A stretch of DNA of 64,000 nt from Ciona intestinalis (lineage: Eukaryota > Chordata > Ascidiacea > Phlebobranchia > Cionidae). The translations under genes and the position numbers were made by a program. Where the stretch lies: positions 369,251-433,250 of the forward strand of contig NC_020171.2 in assembly GCF_000224145.3 (NCBI RefSeq), read 5' to 3'. The notes beneath the pieces were generated by a model, which saw only the letters and a program-made list of their open reading frames with translations, was not told the DNA's origin and searched no databases. Positions 12,150 through 23,562 of the stretch are shown piece by piece (the first letter of the stretch is position 1; each line of letters starts with the position of its first letter).

Positions 12150-12530
12150 AAATGAATAAATGAATGTAATTTGTTTTATCCTCGCGTAGCGGGGCAGTGG
12201 TAATCGTTATATAGCACAGTAGGGGAAGATGGTCACCTTTAGCACATATTATCCGAATATCATGCTGATGGTGTTTTAAACAATTAACAACGGTCTTTGG
12301 GAGTCGTGAGGATACGGTTTTAGAATTCTCTGATTACTCTTTGTTTACCACCAAATGGGACGAGAAAATAGAATGAAAATGTGTCCCATCTTCCCCCACC
12401 CTACTATAATACTGTAATAACACAGATGTTTTGTTTCATAAACCTTGCGGCCGTTACCAATTACTACAAGCGTAGCTTTGTGAGTGATTACTTTTGGGGG
12501 GATTTTTTAATAACATGTATTCTACATTCA
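12150..12530 (-). mobile_element. SINE interrupted by a MITE
   Basis: SINE tail sequence (TTTATCCTCGCGTAGCGG...AATCGTTATA) breaks off at ~12216 and resumes at ~12409 (AATAACACAGATGTTTTGTTTC). A forward MITE occupies the interval, with TA-rich ends. This gives a relative age: the SINE preceded the MITE. Confidence 0.75.
12217..12408 (+). mobile_element. MITE copy nested in a SINE
   Basis: Ends CAGTAGGGGAAGATGG and CCATCTTCCCCCACCCTACT; ~190 bp. Confidence 0.8.
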
Positions 12531-13846
12531 TAACTGACCCTAAAAGAACTGAACACCTATGCGCGGGAGAGACCTAACAGTAGAATTGAAATTTAATTGT
12601 GTTCTCTACGCAGGCAAGGTAAATATGTTTGAGAATACAATTTTGTTATTTGTTAATATACACGCCAAACATTAGTGTTAGCGCAATAAAATACACCGAT
12701 ATATAATCGGAACCCCATTTCTGTCTCTCTCTCTATTACAACGCCGGGCCAAAATTATAAAACCATATCCTCACGACTCCCATAGAACGTTGTTAATTGT
12801 TTAAAACACGATCAGGGTATTTGGATATATTATGTGCTAAAGGTGTTCCATCTTACCCCACAATACATTACCATACCTTAACGAGCAATGAATGTAAATA
12901 ATACGATTGTAAATTATCAATACACACAATAACTGCTTTTAATTTAAAGGTAAAATACATAAACTTTAATTCCTCGGTTTGTTTTCGTTTTAAATTAACA
13001 GGTGCAACAGCCACGCTTTTTAACTGAAGCTCTTTCCTGCACTTTTTATCCATAACGTGTTTTAACAACTCCTGTTTTGCTGTTGATTCCCCTTTCTTCG
13101 TTCTTTAAATAACATGATCTTACCGTTTTCGAAAAGATAAATGAAAAGTTATACTGAACAAGTTATATAACTAATTTCTTCACTAATTTTTTAGGCGTTA
13201 CTTTCTGTTAGGAACGATATTCGAATTAAAGATTGTCTAGAATGGCTCGCTTCTTTCTGGTTCCTAAATATTCAATAAGTACCACGGTTCGTGCCAACGA
13301 AATGATTATCCGGTTTGGTTATTTATTACTCATTCTGTTACGAAGACGGCGACGCGTGTAACGAAGACGCGTGCCGCCGAAGCTAATCGCGCACTTTGAA
13401 AACGAGTATTGACTACGTTGGTCACGAAATTCGAAACAATATAACTCACAAGTAAATCCAAAATTTTACAAATTAAACCTTACCCTATTGTGGTAATGAT
13501 ATTAATTTTAATTACTGCAAACTTATTATATTTTCAAAGAATTCTAGAAAATAAATGGATTTATCCCTGCCAACAGCGTCACTACACCTTTGTTGCAACT
13601 TATGGTACACATAGCCCGCTGAATCGTACGGTAAAGAAATAAAAGAACGGCCCATTGTCCTAAAGCGCGCCGGAAATAATCGTTAGCGCGCGTGAATCAC
13701 AATTACAAACGAGATGTTCTAATGAACAACCGTTTCCGGCGTAGATCGTTTACAGGTATACGCACATCTTCGTATATTCCTTAAGCATATTCCGCTTAGA
13801 ATAAGCAGTTAGGTAATGGCAGTTTTAGCTGATACGAACATTTTTA

Positions 13847-14042
13847 TATAGTAGGATGGGGAAAGATGGAACACCTTTAGCACGTAATATTTAAAAATTC
13901 TAATCGGTTTTTAATCCATTAATAACGGTCTATAGAAGTCGTGAGAATACCGTTGTATAATTCTTTGGATGTTATTTATTTACTACCAAATGCGACGAGA
14001 AAATAGAACGAAAAGATGTCCCATCTTACCCCACTCTAATAT
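13847..14042 (+). mobile_element. MITE copy in the divergent promoter region
   Basis: Complete element with ends AGTAGGATGGGGAAAGATGG and CCCATCTTACCCCACTCTA and TA-rich flanks, about 600 bp upstream of the EGF-repeat gene start. Confidence 0.8.
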
Positions 14043-14593
14043 ACCATGCTAATTTGGAAAGTAATTTTTGTGAGGTATTTAGCTTGTATGTGGGGGTGTG
14101 TCGGCTGTATAAATGTTGTTATAAATATGAAGAAGTTTATAGTTAAGTTTACGCATAAACCTTATTACAATAGTTGAGATGCTAAAACTATTGCATTGCA
14201 TATACTATACGAAACAATAAAGGTAACGTATTTATCTTCGCGTGGCGGGCAACAGCAGTTGTTATAATTCGGGTTTTCTGTTTCATACACCTCATGTACG
14301 CTTACGAGTTACCACGTATGTAGTTTAAAGGGATTTTTTTTTGGGGGGGAGCAAAATATGCATTTTTTAGCGTGTGGTAACTTGAGTTACTTTTCCATAT
14401 AGTTGTCACATTTGTAGAGTTACTGAAGCTATTTATATACAGTGCGTTTATATAGTAGGGTGGGGAATACGAGACACAATTTCATTCTATTTTCTCGCCC
14501 CATTTAGTAGTTAACAAAGAAAGTTACACATTGCGTTATATATAGGATAGGATTTAATTCAGTTCTAAAAGTAATATTGTTATTTGTTCTTAT

Positions 14594-14595
14594 AG
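14594..14595 (+). promoter_or_regulatory. Candidate unpaired 3' splice acceptor in the 5' leader of the EGF-repeat gene
   Basis: A U-rich tract ending in TTCTTATAG lies 40 nt upstream of the start ATG at 14636, with no obvious partner donor nearby. Tunicates such as Ciona add a spliced leader to many mRNAs at such acceptors, so this could be a trans-splice site. It could equally be the acceptor of an ordinary 5'UTR intron. Confidence 0.35.
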
Positions 14596-14635
14596 GCCAT
14601 ATAGTTTATTCATAGATTAGATTGAATATTACAAA

Positions 14636-17600
14636 ATGGCGAGGCTGATTTTATGGCTGGCTATTCTGTCGGTCAGTTATTATGATATCTCAGGTAAGAT
14701 ATATCTGGTGTATTTGTATATAGTACCGCATGGGGTATAGGAAGAATAGATAGCACTCAAATCCCATATTTTCTGATGTGTTTTTTTTGTGTTTAAAACA
14801 ATTACAAATGTTTTTTTAAAGTGGCAAAGATGCGGTTATAAAATTCTGTAAAAATCTTTGTTTACTACCATATTAGACAAGAAAAGCCAATGAAAACATG
14901 TCCCATCTAACCCCACCCTATAAATATAAAAACATGTCCCATTTAACCCCACCCTATTATAAACGAACATTATTACAAAGTTATATCTTTCCACAGCCAT
15001 GATCCAAAGCGACCCAATGACGATGACGTCCCAAAACATTCTCAACCAAGTATCATACCGTAACCCAATTGTTGGAATACAAAACGTGCCTGACAGCTGC
15101 AATGACACATGCCGAATTAGTGTCCTGCATAATCTATGGACATTGGTCAGCCAGGGAATCGCGAATACTAAAGGCTCTGATATATTCCGTAACGTAGTAC
15201 TTGTTGGGGGTAAGAGTCTTGTAATTAAAACTATGGTTATAGTAACATAATAATTCACGTCAAAAACGATAGCGATTGTTTAATTATATTTAAAGAACGA
15301 AAATGGGGAATCTATAGCAAAACGACAGTCGTTAAAACGATAGTAATAGGTAGGCTATACATATATATATCTATATTCCGTGGTTAAAACACGCTATGGA
15401 TAAAAAGAGTCGGGAAATAAATACACCATAATGAAATACAAACAAAAAACATCTGTATTCGTTAAATAAATGAATGAATAAATAAAAGAATGTAAGTTTT
15501 ATTTCATGTTTCCCTACCGGGACTTACCCATAAAGTTGAAAAACCTAATCTTCTTTATTTTGTATAAACCACTTTGGTATAAACCGCCGCACATTCATGC
15601 TATAAAAGTCATATAATATTGCATTTAAACCTCAAATTTAACCTAACTGATATATAAGAATTCAAGACACGTTATAAACTTATTTAATACTAAGTAATCT
15701 TACTGTATATTTCAGACTACAACGAATGCCTCAATTCTGTCGGTAACACATGCCATGCGAAGGCCTATTGCACAAACTTGATTGGAAGTTATAAATGCAC
15801 ATGTTGGTCCGGTTACAGAGACGCGGACACAAACCAAAAACCCGGAAGAACTTGCCAAGGTAAAACTTATCTCTATTTATTCGATATCTGTTTAGTTGGT
15901 ATAAAAACAAATAGTGTATTAAAATAATAAAAAACGACGGCGCATTTAAGCATTACAAGTTTACTGTTGAAAGGTCTGTATAAAAGCATCAGATTGGACT
16001 CATTTCAATAACAGATGCACTAAATTTTGACAATGTAATTCATATAGTAAGGTGGGGGAAGATGGGGCACCTTTTATTCTATTTTCTTGTGCCATTTGGT
16101 AGTAAACAAAGAACATTCAAAGAATTATTAAACAGTATCCTCACGACTTCCATAGACCGTTATTAATTGTTTAAAACAGGATCAGGGTATTTGAATATCA
16201 TGTGCTAAAAATGTCCATCTCCCCGATCCTATAACTTATTTTTGACTTATATACAGATATCAATGAGTGTTCTGAAAATTCTCATAACTGCCACGCTGGA
16301 TCTGCCTTATGCGTTAACACCATTGGCTCATACCAATGCCAGTGTAAGAGTGGTTTCAGTGGAGATGGAAGAGTATGCCATGATATAAACGAGTGTGAAG
16401 CAGGTAATTATAACATTGGAAACTTTTATCATGGATGGTAAACTGGACGTTAAGTAAGGTGTATGAATGTGTGTGTCTAGTGTATAAGGAGACACCCATG
16501 TTAAAACTTGACAGTGAGCATGAGGTGTATGGATACACCACGTGTGTCTTGTGTATAAGTAGACACCCATGTTATAACTGCACAGTAGAGGCATAAGGTG
16601 TATGGATACACCATGTGTGTCTGGTGTATAAAAGACACCTATGTTAAAACTTGACAGTGAACATGAGGTGTATAAATTCAGCATGTGTGTCGGGTTTATA
16701 AGAAGACACCCATGTAATTAAACATATATATGTATAAAGCCATTTACAATTTCCACATTTGAAATAAACACTTAACTTTTCCATCTATAAGTATAACAAC
16801 AAAACTTACACCAACAATTAAAATCCAGGACTACACCAATGTGATGCCAATGCTTTGTGCCAAAACATACATGGAAAATACAATTGCATATGCAAAGATG
16901 GCTTCAGTGGTTCTGGCTTGGTCTGTACTGATATAAATGAATGTACATCTGGTACAAGCCATTGTGACAGAGACGCTACATGCTTTAACACCATAGGCAA
17001 GTACAACTATATATTTTAATTTAAAAGTATTTTTGATATAGGGTTATTTAAATGTATATGTTGTTACACTGCTTTATCTCCGTGATATTATGGATATCTC
17101 ATTACAATATTAACAAAACTTTTGAATGAGGTGTTTAAAAATAAACACCCATGTTATAACTTGACAGTGAGCATAAGGTGTATGAATACACCATGTGTGT
17201 TTAGTGTATGGTATAACTCGACAGCGTGCATAAACACACAAAGTCTGACATTGAATAACCCAGTGGTTACTAATGGGATGTCCAACACGAGGTGCATGAA
17301 CACTCATGTTATATCGGCTGTCATTTTTCGGCCACCCAAAGATAAAAGTAAAGTTACATTCATTCATTTGAACCAACCTTCAGGTGGACACACTTGTGCT
17401 TGCAAAACTGGTTTCAGCGGGAATGGGCAATGGTGTAGTGATATGAATGAATGTCTCCTATCAAGTACATGCTCTAGTATATCTGGTAGTGTCTGCAGGA
17501 ACACACATGGTGCATTTGTGTGCGAATGTAGCTCTGGATATAAAATGGTAAGAACATGATAAAACATATGATATAACAAATATGACACCATGTTATAGCT

Positions 17601-20600
17601 TAATAGTGAGCATAAGGTGTATAAATAAACCATGTGTGGCTGGTGTATAAAAAGAAAGCCATGTTATAACCTAACAGTGAGAATGAGGTGTATGGAAACA
17701 CCATGTGTGTCTGGTGTATAAGAAGACACTCATGTTATAACTCGACAGTGAGCATGAGGTGTATGGATACACCATGTGTGTCTGGTGTATAAGAAGACAC
17801 TCATGTTATAACTCGACAGTGAGCATGAGGTGTATGGATACACCATGTGTGTCTGGTGTATAAGAAGACACTCATGTTATAACTTAACAATGAGCATGAG
17901 GTGTATGAATACACCATGTGTGTCTGGTGTATAAGAGGACACCATGCTATACCTCAACAATGAACATGATATACCTAAATATGCCATCTGAATTATATAC
18001 ACCAGACACATATATATCTTGCTATTAAACCTGTTTTAAATCAAAGTAAAAAAATATGTAAACCATTGCTTTAGCATAAGCATGTTATTATAATTGTCTG
18101 CATAGTGCTGTTTTTATTTCTGCAGCAAGAAAATGCTGGTGTAAAGTCATGTGTAGATAAGAATGAATGCACAGATGGTACTGCTAATTGTCACACTGGT
18201 TCAAACTGTGTCAACTCACCGGGGAGTTATAAATGTCAGTGTCCAACTGGCACTTACAGTACTGGTTCAGCATGTGCGGATATAAATGAATGTAATGGGG
18301 GATCAGTTTGTACTGCTGCTAATACAGTGTGTGTTAATACTCAAGTAAGTATGATATATCAAAACTTATTAATTGGTTTAAAGAATCCTTTGAAAAATTT
18401 TACTTTTTTAATCACCTTCAAAGTTACATATGTGGTAACTCGAAAGCGGGCACAAGGTGTATTAAACAGAAGATCCATGTTATAAAGACTGTCATTGCCC
18501 CGCCACGCAAGGGTAAATAAGTTGCATTCATTCATTTATACTACTCTGGATAAACAGCAAATACTAAATACAGCTTGTCTGTAGGTATAAATGAAAATAT
18601 TTTCACTTGAATAATAAATGGACCAACTTTTTTTTTACAGGGTAGCCACAATTGCTCATGCAAAACTGGCTACTTCAAAAATGCAGGTGAAAATTGTGTA
18701 CAGATTGTAGCAACTTGTACCACTGCGTGTTCTGCCAATGCTGTATGTATTGGGGCCAATACTTGTGCTTGTAAAAATGGTAAGAAGATATTTGCGGTAT
18801 TATGTGTACTGACATGTATAGGAAATTTTTATATTTGTAAAGTTAAAAGGTATGAGGTTTATGAAATGTGTCAAATTGGCCTGGTTTTAGCCAAAACCTG
18901 TTTTAGCCAGTTTTAGCTCAATTTTAGCCAGAAATTGGCCCGGTTTTAGCCACTATTGTTGCCCTACCACACATAAATAAATTAGTATTATTCATTTTAA
19001 AAACCTGGTTATATCTTTGTAATTTGCACAAGGTATACCAAACAGAAAACCTGTGTTATTATAACGACCACCATTACCCTGCCATGCAAATATAAATAAG
19101 TTTCATTCATTATACTGTCTGCACCATACATATTCACATATCCAGGCTGCGAATTTCACGGAAGCTCGAAGCTAAAGCTTGCGTAAAGCTTCCGCAAAGG
19201 GAAAGAAGGCAGCTTTTTCAAGCTTCTTTTTTACCTATGCTATTCAACGGGTGAAAGCATAGGCTGAGGCTTTCTCCTAATGCGAGCAGATCGTGCTCAC
19301 AAAGCATTCTCTCGTTTTGTAAAAAGAAACAGGCGAAAGCGTAAGAGTGCTCCATGCGAACACATGCTCGTAAGCGTTCTCTCATTTTTATAAAAGAAAC
19401 AGGCAAGAGCGTAAGAGTCTGCCCCATCTGCCCCATCTGCCCCATACACTCTGCCCCATACATATTTACATTTCCGTAATCCTAAAGATAAGACATTACT
19501 ATATTACAGGGTACACTGGCAATGGTCAAACATGTACTGATATAAATGAATGTCAAGCTGCAGTTAGCCCTTGCCCTGCCCATTCTACATGCAGTAATAG
19601 TGATGGAAGTTATACATGTACTTGTAATTCTGGCTACAAGCTTGAGAATCATGTCTGTGTGGACCATAATGAATGTTCCACTGCTGGAGTTTGCGGTGTG
19701 TTTGGTACATGCACAAATACTGCAGGTGAGGACAGAAAACTGTGCATTTTATAAACTTTGATGTATTTTTTTGTAAAAAATGGAAAACTGTGCATTTTAT
19801 AAACTTTGATAAAAATTATGTAAAAAACTTGTAAAGGGGCACTAAGTGCGTAAAAACACACATGTTATAATGACTATTATTGCCCCGTCAGGAGAAGATA
19901 AAGAGGTTATATTTATTTATTTTTCCATGAATAGCCTATAAAAGTTACATTCATTTATTCACCATCAAAATTTTATACTTTCTCTTTTCAAGGTGGTCAC
20001 ACATGTACATGTAGCAGCGGGTACAGTGTTGTAGGTGGTATATGTGTTGATACTAATGAATGTCAATCAAACCCATGCCATTCAAATGGAAGATGCACAA
20101 ACAGTCCAGGAAGTTACACATGTCAATGTAATGCTGGATACCAAGGAAATGGGTACACATGTACTGATATTAATGAATGCAAAGGTATGTGTTTTTACTT
20201 GTAGTAATATATTTGTATGTTTTTGTGTTTTAGCTTATGCGTTTTTAATAGCTATGTGTCTTTGCTTAGTGTTTAATACAGTTGTATATGATATAAATTT
20301 GAAAGAGTTTGCATAAGATACAGTGAGCATGAGGTGTATAAATACACCATGTGTGCCTGGTGTTAAAGAAGTCACCCATGTTATAACTCAACAGTGAGCA
20401 TGAGGTGTATGAATACACCATATGTGTCTGGTGTATAAGAAGACACCCATGTTATAACTCAACAGTGAGCATGAGGTGTATGAATACACCATATGTGTCT
20501 GGTGTATAAGAAGACACCCATGTTATAACTCAACAGTGAGCATGAGGTGTATGAATACACCATAGGTGTCTGGTGTATAAGAAGACACCCATGTTATAAC

Positions 20601-22381
20601 TCAACAGTGAGCATGAGGTGTATGAATACACCATAGGTGTCTGGTGTATAAGAAGACACCTATGTTATAACTTGACAGTGAGCATGAGGTGTATAAATAC
20701 ACCATGTGTGCCTGGTGTTAAAGAAGTCACCCATGTTATAACTCAACAGTGAGCATGAGGTGTATGAATACACCATAGGTGTCTGGTGTATAAGAAGACA
20801 CCCATGTTATAACTTGACAGTGAGCATGAGGTGTATAAATACACTAATGTGATATGTTTTATAAATATAAGTTGATTATTTTTACAGTTGGCCAGAAATG
20901 TGCAAGCAATGCGAAATGTACCAACACCCCAGGCTCATATACTTGTACATGCAACAGTGGGTATAATGGGGATGGAGTTACATGCACAGATATAAATGAA
21001 TGCTCAAACTCAGGTAGGTTTACTATTATAATGTTGTTCTTAGCTATTCTATGTCCTGTCATGGGACTTGGGATGTAAGCCAAATTTTGCCCAATACTGT
21101 GTATTATAGCCCTGGGAAATCACTTTTACTATATATTTAGTATAGTAGGGTGGGAAAATATGGGACAGCTTTCCATTCTATTTTCTCGTCCCATTTGGTA
21201 GTAAACAAAAAACATTCAAGGAATAATTAAACCATATAGTTGAGTATTATGTGCTGTAGGTGTCCCATCTTCCCCACCCTACTATATATAAAAGGGTATA
21301 TAAGTAAACTATTTTGTGTAAAAAAAAACTACTGAATCTGCTATTTTCAGCTACTTATTTTATGTGCTACAATAGAAAAATAAAGAAATGAATGGAACCT
21401 ATTTATCCCCACAATGACAGTTGTTATAACACGAGTGTACATAAAATATTTTGCTAGTTAGTGTAACTTTTATGATATAATCTGCCATTTTAGCTACTGG
21501 TTTTATGTGCTATAAAAATTAATTAAAAATGACTGTAACCTATTTATCCTCACATGGCGGAGCAACAACAGTCGTTATTACACGGGTGTACAAACATATT
21601 TTTCTACTTAGTGTAACTCTTATGTTTTAATCTGCTATTTTCAGCTACTTGTGGCTCAAATGGAATTTGCAGCAACACGGTGGGGTCTTTCATTTGTAGA
21701 TGTAACTCTGGCTACAATCTTAACGTTGCTGCTAACTCCTGTGTTGATACTGATGAATGTACAGCTGGAACCCACCGTTGCCCAGCTGGTATTACATGCA
21801 GTAATGTACCAGGGGGGTACACCTGCCTCTGCAGATCAGGGTGGTCTTGGGACTCTGTCAGGTTGACATGCGTTGATATTAACGAATGCTCAGTGGCGAA
21901 CACATGCACAGATCCTAAAGCTGTTTGTGTTAATTTAGAAGGAAGCCATAAATGTGTGTGTAGAAGTGGGTACACTGCAAGCTCCTCTGGGGCATGCGTA
22001 GACGCAAATGAATGCGAATTGAAGGCAGATGTCTGCCAGGGTTTTAACTCTGAGTGTATGAATACTGAAGGCGGTTACAAATGCTCTTGCCCTGCTGGCC
22101 ACCATGGTATTAAATCCTTCTGTGTTCCATCTCAACAGCAATGTGGGTCGGTTACAAAGTGCCATTCGCATGCTACATGTACAAATGAAGCTGGGCAGTC
22201 CAAATGTAAATGTAACACAGGGTATTTCGGATCTGGTGAAATGTGCTTTGCTAAGCAAACAGCTTGCCAAGCTGGAATCGCCCCAACAGACCAATGCAGT
22301 GCTTCTACCAAAGTTACATTCTCTATATTCCTATCACTTCTACTTCTCATATTCACACTCTTCTGCACGGAATCTGTTTAA
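14636..22381 (+). CDS. Secreted/GPI-type protein with ~17 EGF-like repeats (12 coding exons, 840 aa)
   Basis: Coding exons: 14636-14693, 14997-15209, 15716-15859, 16257-16403, 16829-16996, 17384-17547, 18126-18344, 18641-18779, 19510-19725, 19993-20184, 20888-21013, 21645-22381. The sum is 2523 nt with consistent phases. Residues 1-18 are a signal peptide ([10 protein letters not shown] core). Residues 20-90 form a unique region with Cys in PDSCNDTC. From 91 to ~800 there are about 17 EGF-like modules, most with the calcium-binding D-I-N-E-C start and an aromatic near the third disulfide. The end, ~815-840, is a hydrophobic segment ([15 protein letters not shown]) with no cytoplasmic tail, after a small-residue stretch (CSAST), which fits a GPI-attachment signal. 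There is no ZP or fibrillin TB domain. Adhesive or matrix function is inferred from the repeats. Many introns are phase 1, typical of shuffled EGF modules. Confidence 0.88.
16043..16232 (-). mobile_element. MITE copy ending 25 bp before an exon
   Basis: Reverse-oriented complete copy. Its right end lies immediately before the polypyrimidine tract of the exon at 16257. Confidence 0.75.
16455..16716 (+). repeat. 71-bp satellite array, ~3.5 units
   Basis: Units with GTGAGCATGAGGTGTATGGA and TGTATAAGTAGACACCCATG, directly downstream of exon 4 of the EGF-repeat gene. Confidence 0.8.
16997..17383 (+). other. GC-AG intron of the EGF-repeat gene
   Basis: The exon before this intron ends ATAG|GCAAGT and the next begins after TTCAG with GGACACACTTGT. 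Joining them in phase 1 restores the EGF (TIG-GHTCAC). No GT donor nearby preserves the frame. GC-AG introns are a known minority class of U2 introns, and the rest of the donor matches the consensus well. The intron also contains a 71-bp satellite fragment and a SINE piece. Confidence 0.8.
17585..17965 (+). repeat. 71-bp satellite array, ~5 units
   Basis: Well-conserved units of GTGAGCATGAGGTGTATGGA, ATACACCATGTGTGTCTGGT and GTATAAGAAGACACTCATG, in an intron of the EGF-repeat gene. Confidence 0.85.
18411..18536 (+). mobile_element. SINE fragment in EGF-repeat gene intron
   Basis: Body end and tail (AAAGTTACATATGTGGTAAC to ATTCATTCATTTA). Confidence 0.6.
19150..19460. repeat. Hairpin-rich GC-richer island in an intron
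   Basis: The segment has repeated short inverted motifs (AGCTTGCGTAAAGCTTCCGC) and two similar halves with AAAAGAAACAGGCGAAAGCG / AAAAGAAACAGGCAAGAGCG. It ends in CTGCCCCAT repeats. It differs in composition from its surroundings and resembles a non-autonomous element of another family. Confidence 0.5.
20315..20846 (+). repeat. 71-bp satellite array, 7 full units plus a partial
   Basis: GTGAGCATGAGG recurs at 20323, 20394, 20465, 20536, 20607, 20678, 20749 and 20820, exactly 71 bp apart. Units 1 and 6 share the same private variant (TGTTAAAGAAGTCACCC), which implies a 355-bp higher-order duplication. Each unit has two potential hairpins. Confidence 0.95.
21141..21286 (-). mobile_element. Internally deleted MITE copy
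   Basis: Both termini are present (TAGTAGGGTGGGAAAATATG and CATCTTCCCCACCCTACTA) but the central conserved block is missing. Confidence 0.75.
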
Positions 22382-22382
22382 T

Positions 22383-22430
22383 ACGTCATAGCTGATGACG
22401 TAATCAAGTCCTACGTCAGAAAACGTCACC
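22383..22430. promoter_or_regulatory. Cluster of ACGTCA/TGACGT motifs just after the EGF-repeat gene stop
   Basis: Four ACGTCA or TGACGT half-sites occur within 48 bp directly after the stop codon (ACGTCATAG, TGATGACGTAAT, TACGTCAG, AACGTCACC). Such motifs are bound by CREB/ATF/bZIP factors, but binding here is unproven. Confidence 0.3.
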
Positions 22431-22548
22431 ATACTGTTAGATATTGTAACCATTGCAGATATTTCAAAGTTATGCCTCCAAAATTAATAGTTTTACTTTA
22501 ATAACCCAACGTGTCGCATTAGTGTATATAATAACAATGTAAAGAATT

Positions 22549-22554
22549 AATAAA
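22549..22554 (+). terminator. Polyadenylation signal AATAAA of the EGF-repeat gene
   Basis: A canonical AATAAA lies 168 nt after the TAA stop at 22379-22381 on the same strand, a normal 3'UTR distance for a compact genome. Confidence 0.55.
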
Positions 22555-22867
22555 CGGATATAAAACGTTTCCGAAATTGGATGATTCACTGAAACGCAGC
22601 CGAAGCCATTATGTATAGGTACTGCTTTACAAAACAGACGCACAAAGCAACAAAGCAATTGTTTAGATTTATGCACGTTAGTTATATGATATACGCCGAG
22701 GTATTTTAACGTATTCGGTACTACTGCCGTATACAAAACTCTGGATTTATTTATGGAATACACAAACCTCGTGCCCACTGTTAGGTTAAATGAATGATTT
22801 TAACTTATTTATCTTCGTAAGGCGAGAAATAGAATAAAAGGCGTCCCATTTCCCCCACTCTACTATA

Positions 22868-23063
22868 TGCTGTAGGGTGGGGGAACATGGGACACCTTTA
22901 GCACATAACATCCAAATTTCCTGATGGTGTTTTAAACAATTAACAACGGTTTATGGGAGTTGTGAGGATACGGTTTTATAAATCTTTAAATGTTCTTTGT
23001 TTACTACTAAATGGGACGAGAAAATAGGATGAAAAGGTGTCCTATCTTTCCCCAACCTACTAT
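22868..23063 (+). mobile_element. MITE copy, with a partial copy just before it
   Basis: Complete forward copy. A preceding end fragment (22836-22866, GTCCCATTTCCCCCACTCTA) abuts it, so one element may have inserted at the end of another. Confidence 0.8.
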
Positions 23064-23342
23064 ACACTATCCGCGAAAATATGCAAAGGAAAACAGAAAA
23101 AAAACAAATGCAAAAAAACTCGCGTGTGGGTAATGGCCAGGTCACAAATTGAAAACGTGTGTTTTTTCAGCCATCAGTAGTTCATAACTTTATCGGCAAA
23201 AATACGACAGAAATTAAGGGTAATGCAAAATATTTTATTCAAGCAAAAATCGATTATTATATGTTAGAACATGGGTTAAGAAACGTTCGAATTAATCTTT
23301 CATAACCCCGAGATTCAAAACAACTTTCACTTAGCGCGCTTC

Positions 23343-23388
23343 GGTGACGTCATGTTTAATGACGTCATATTTGATGACGTTATTCTTG
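23343..23388. promoter_or_regulatory. Three evenly spaced CRE-like sites
   Basis: TGACGTCA, TGACGTCA and TGACGTTA follow each other at ~16-bp spacing with AT-rich linkers. The phased repeat suggests either a bZIP-responsive element or a small tandem duplication. It lies ~1 kb past the Onecut stop codon on the minus strand and downstream of the EGF-repeat gene. Confidence 0.35.
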
Positions 23389-23562
23389 GTAGCGTACCAA
23401 ACACTGCTCTTACAAGGATAAGCGTCACTGTTGGTTAAAAATGACCAAAATTCGCTAAAACCACACAAAAACTTGTAAAATATCAAATACAAAAGAAATG
23501 TATTACAAATAAACTAAAAACAGTCCATATTTAAAAACAAAAAAAACAAGTTTATTTTATTG

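Larger units (their letters stand above)
12096..14635. promoter_or_regulatory. Intergenic region between two divergent surface-protein genes
   Basis: This 2.5-kb stretch separates the start codons of the EGF-WSC-ZP gene (minus) and the EGF-repeat gene (plus), so both promoters should lie here. It holds a SINE interrupted by a MITE (12150-12530), a truncated MITE (12750-12868), a MITE (13847-14042), a SINE fragment (14213-14345) and a MITE fragment (14452-14522). The part least like repeats is about 12870-13840, which is relatively CpG-rich around 13320-13760. No convincing TATA box or open reading frame was seen. Confidence 0.5.

Noticed and set aside
16328..16684. 118-codon minus-strand frame with repeated [18 protein letters not shown] peptides
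   Set aside because: It is a translation of the 71-bp satellite. Similar frames appear at every array (17110, 47830, 53493, 58754-59582).
17585..20846. Regular spaced repeats resembling a CRISPR array
   Set aside because: Units are contiguous 71-bp tandem repeats without unique spacers, in eukaryotic introns.
22104..22391. Overlapping frames on both strands over the last exon of the EGF-repeat gene
   Set aside because: They are shadows of the real 245-codon exon, whose Cys spacing fixes the correct frame.
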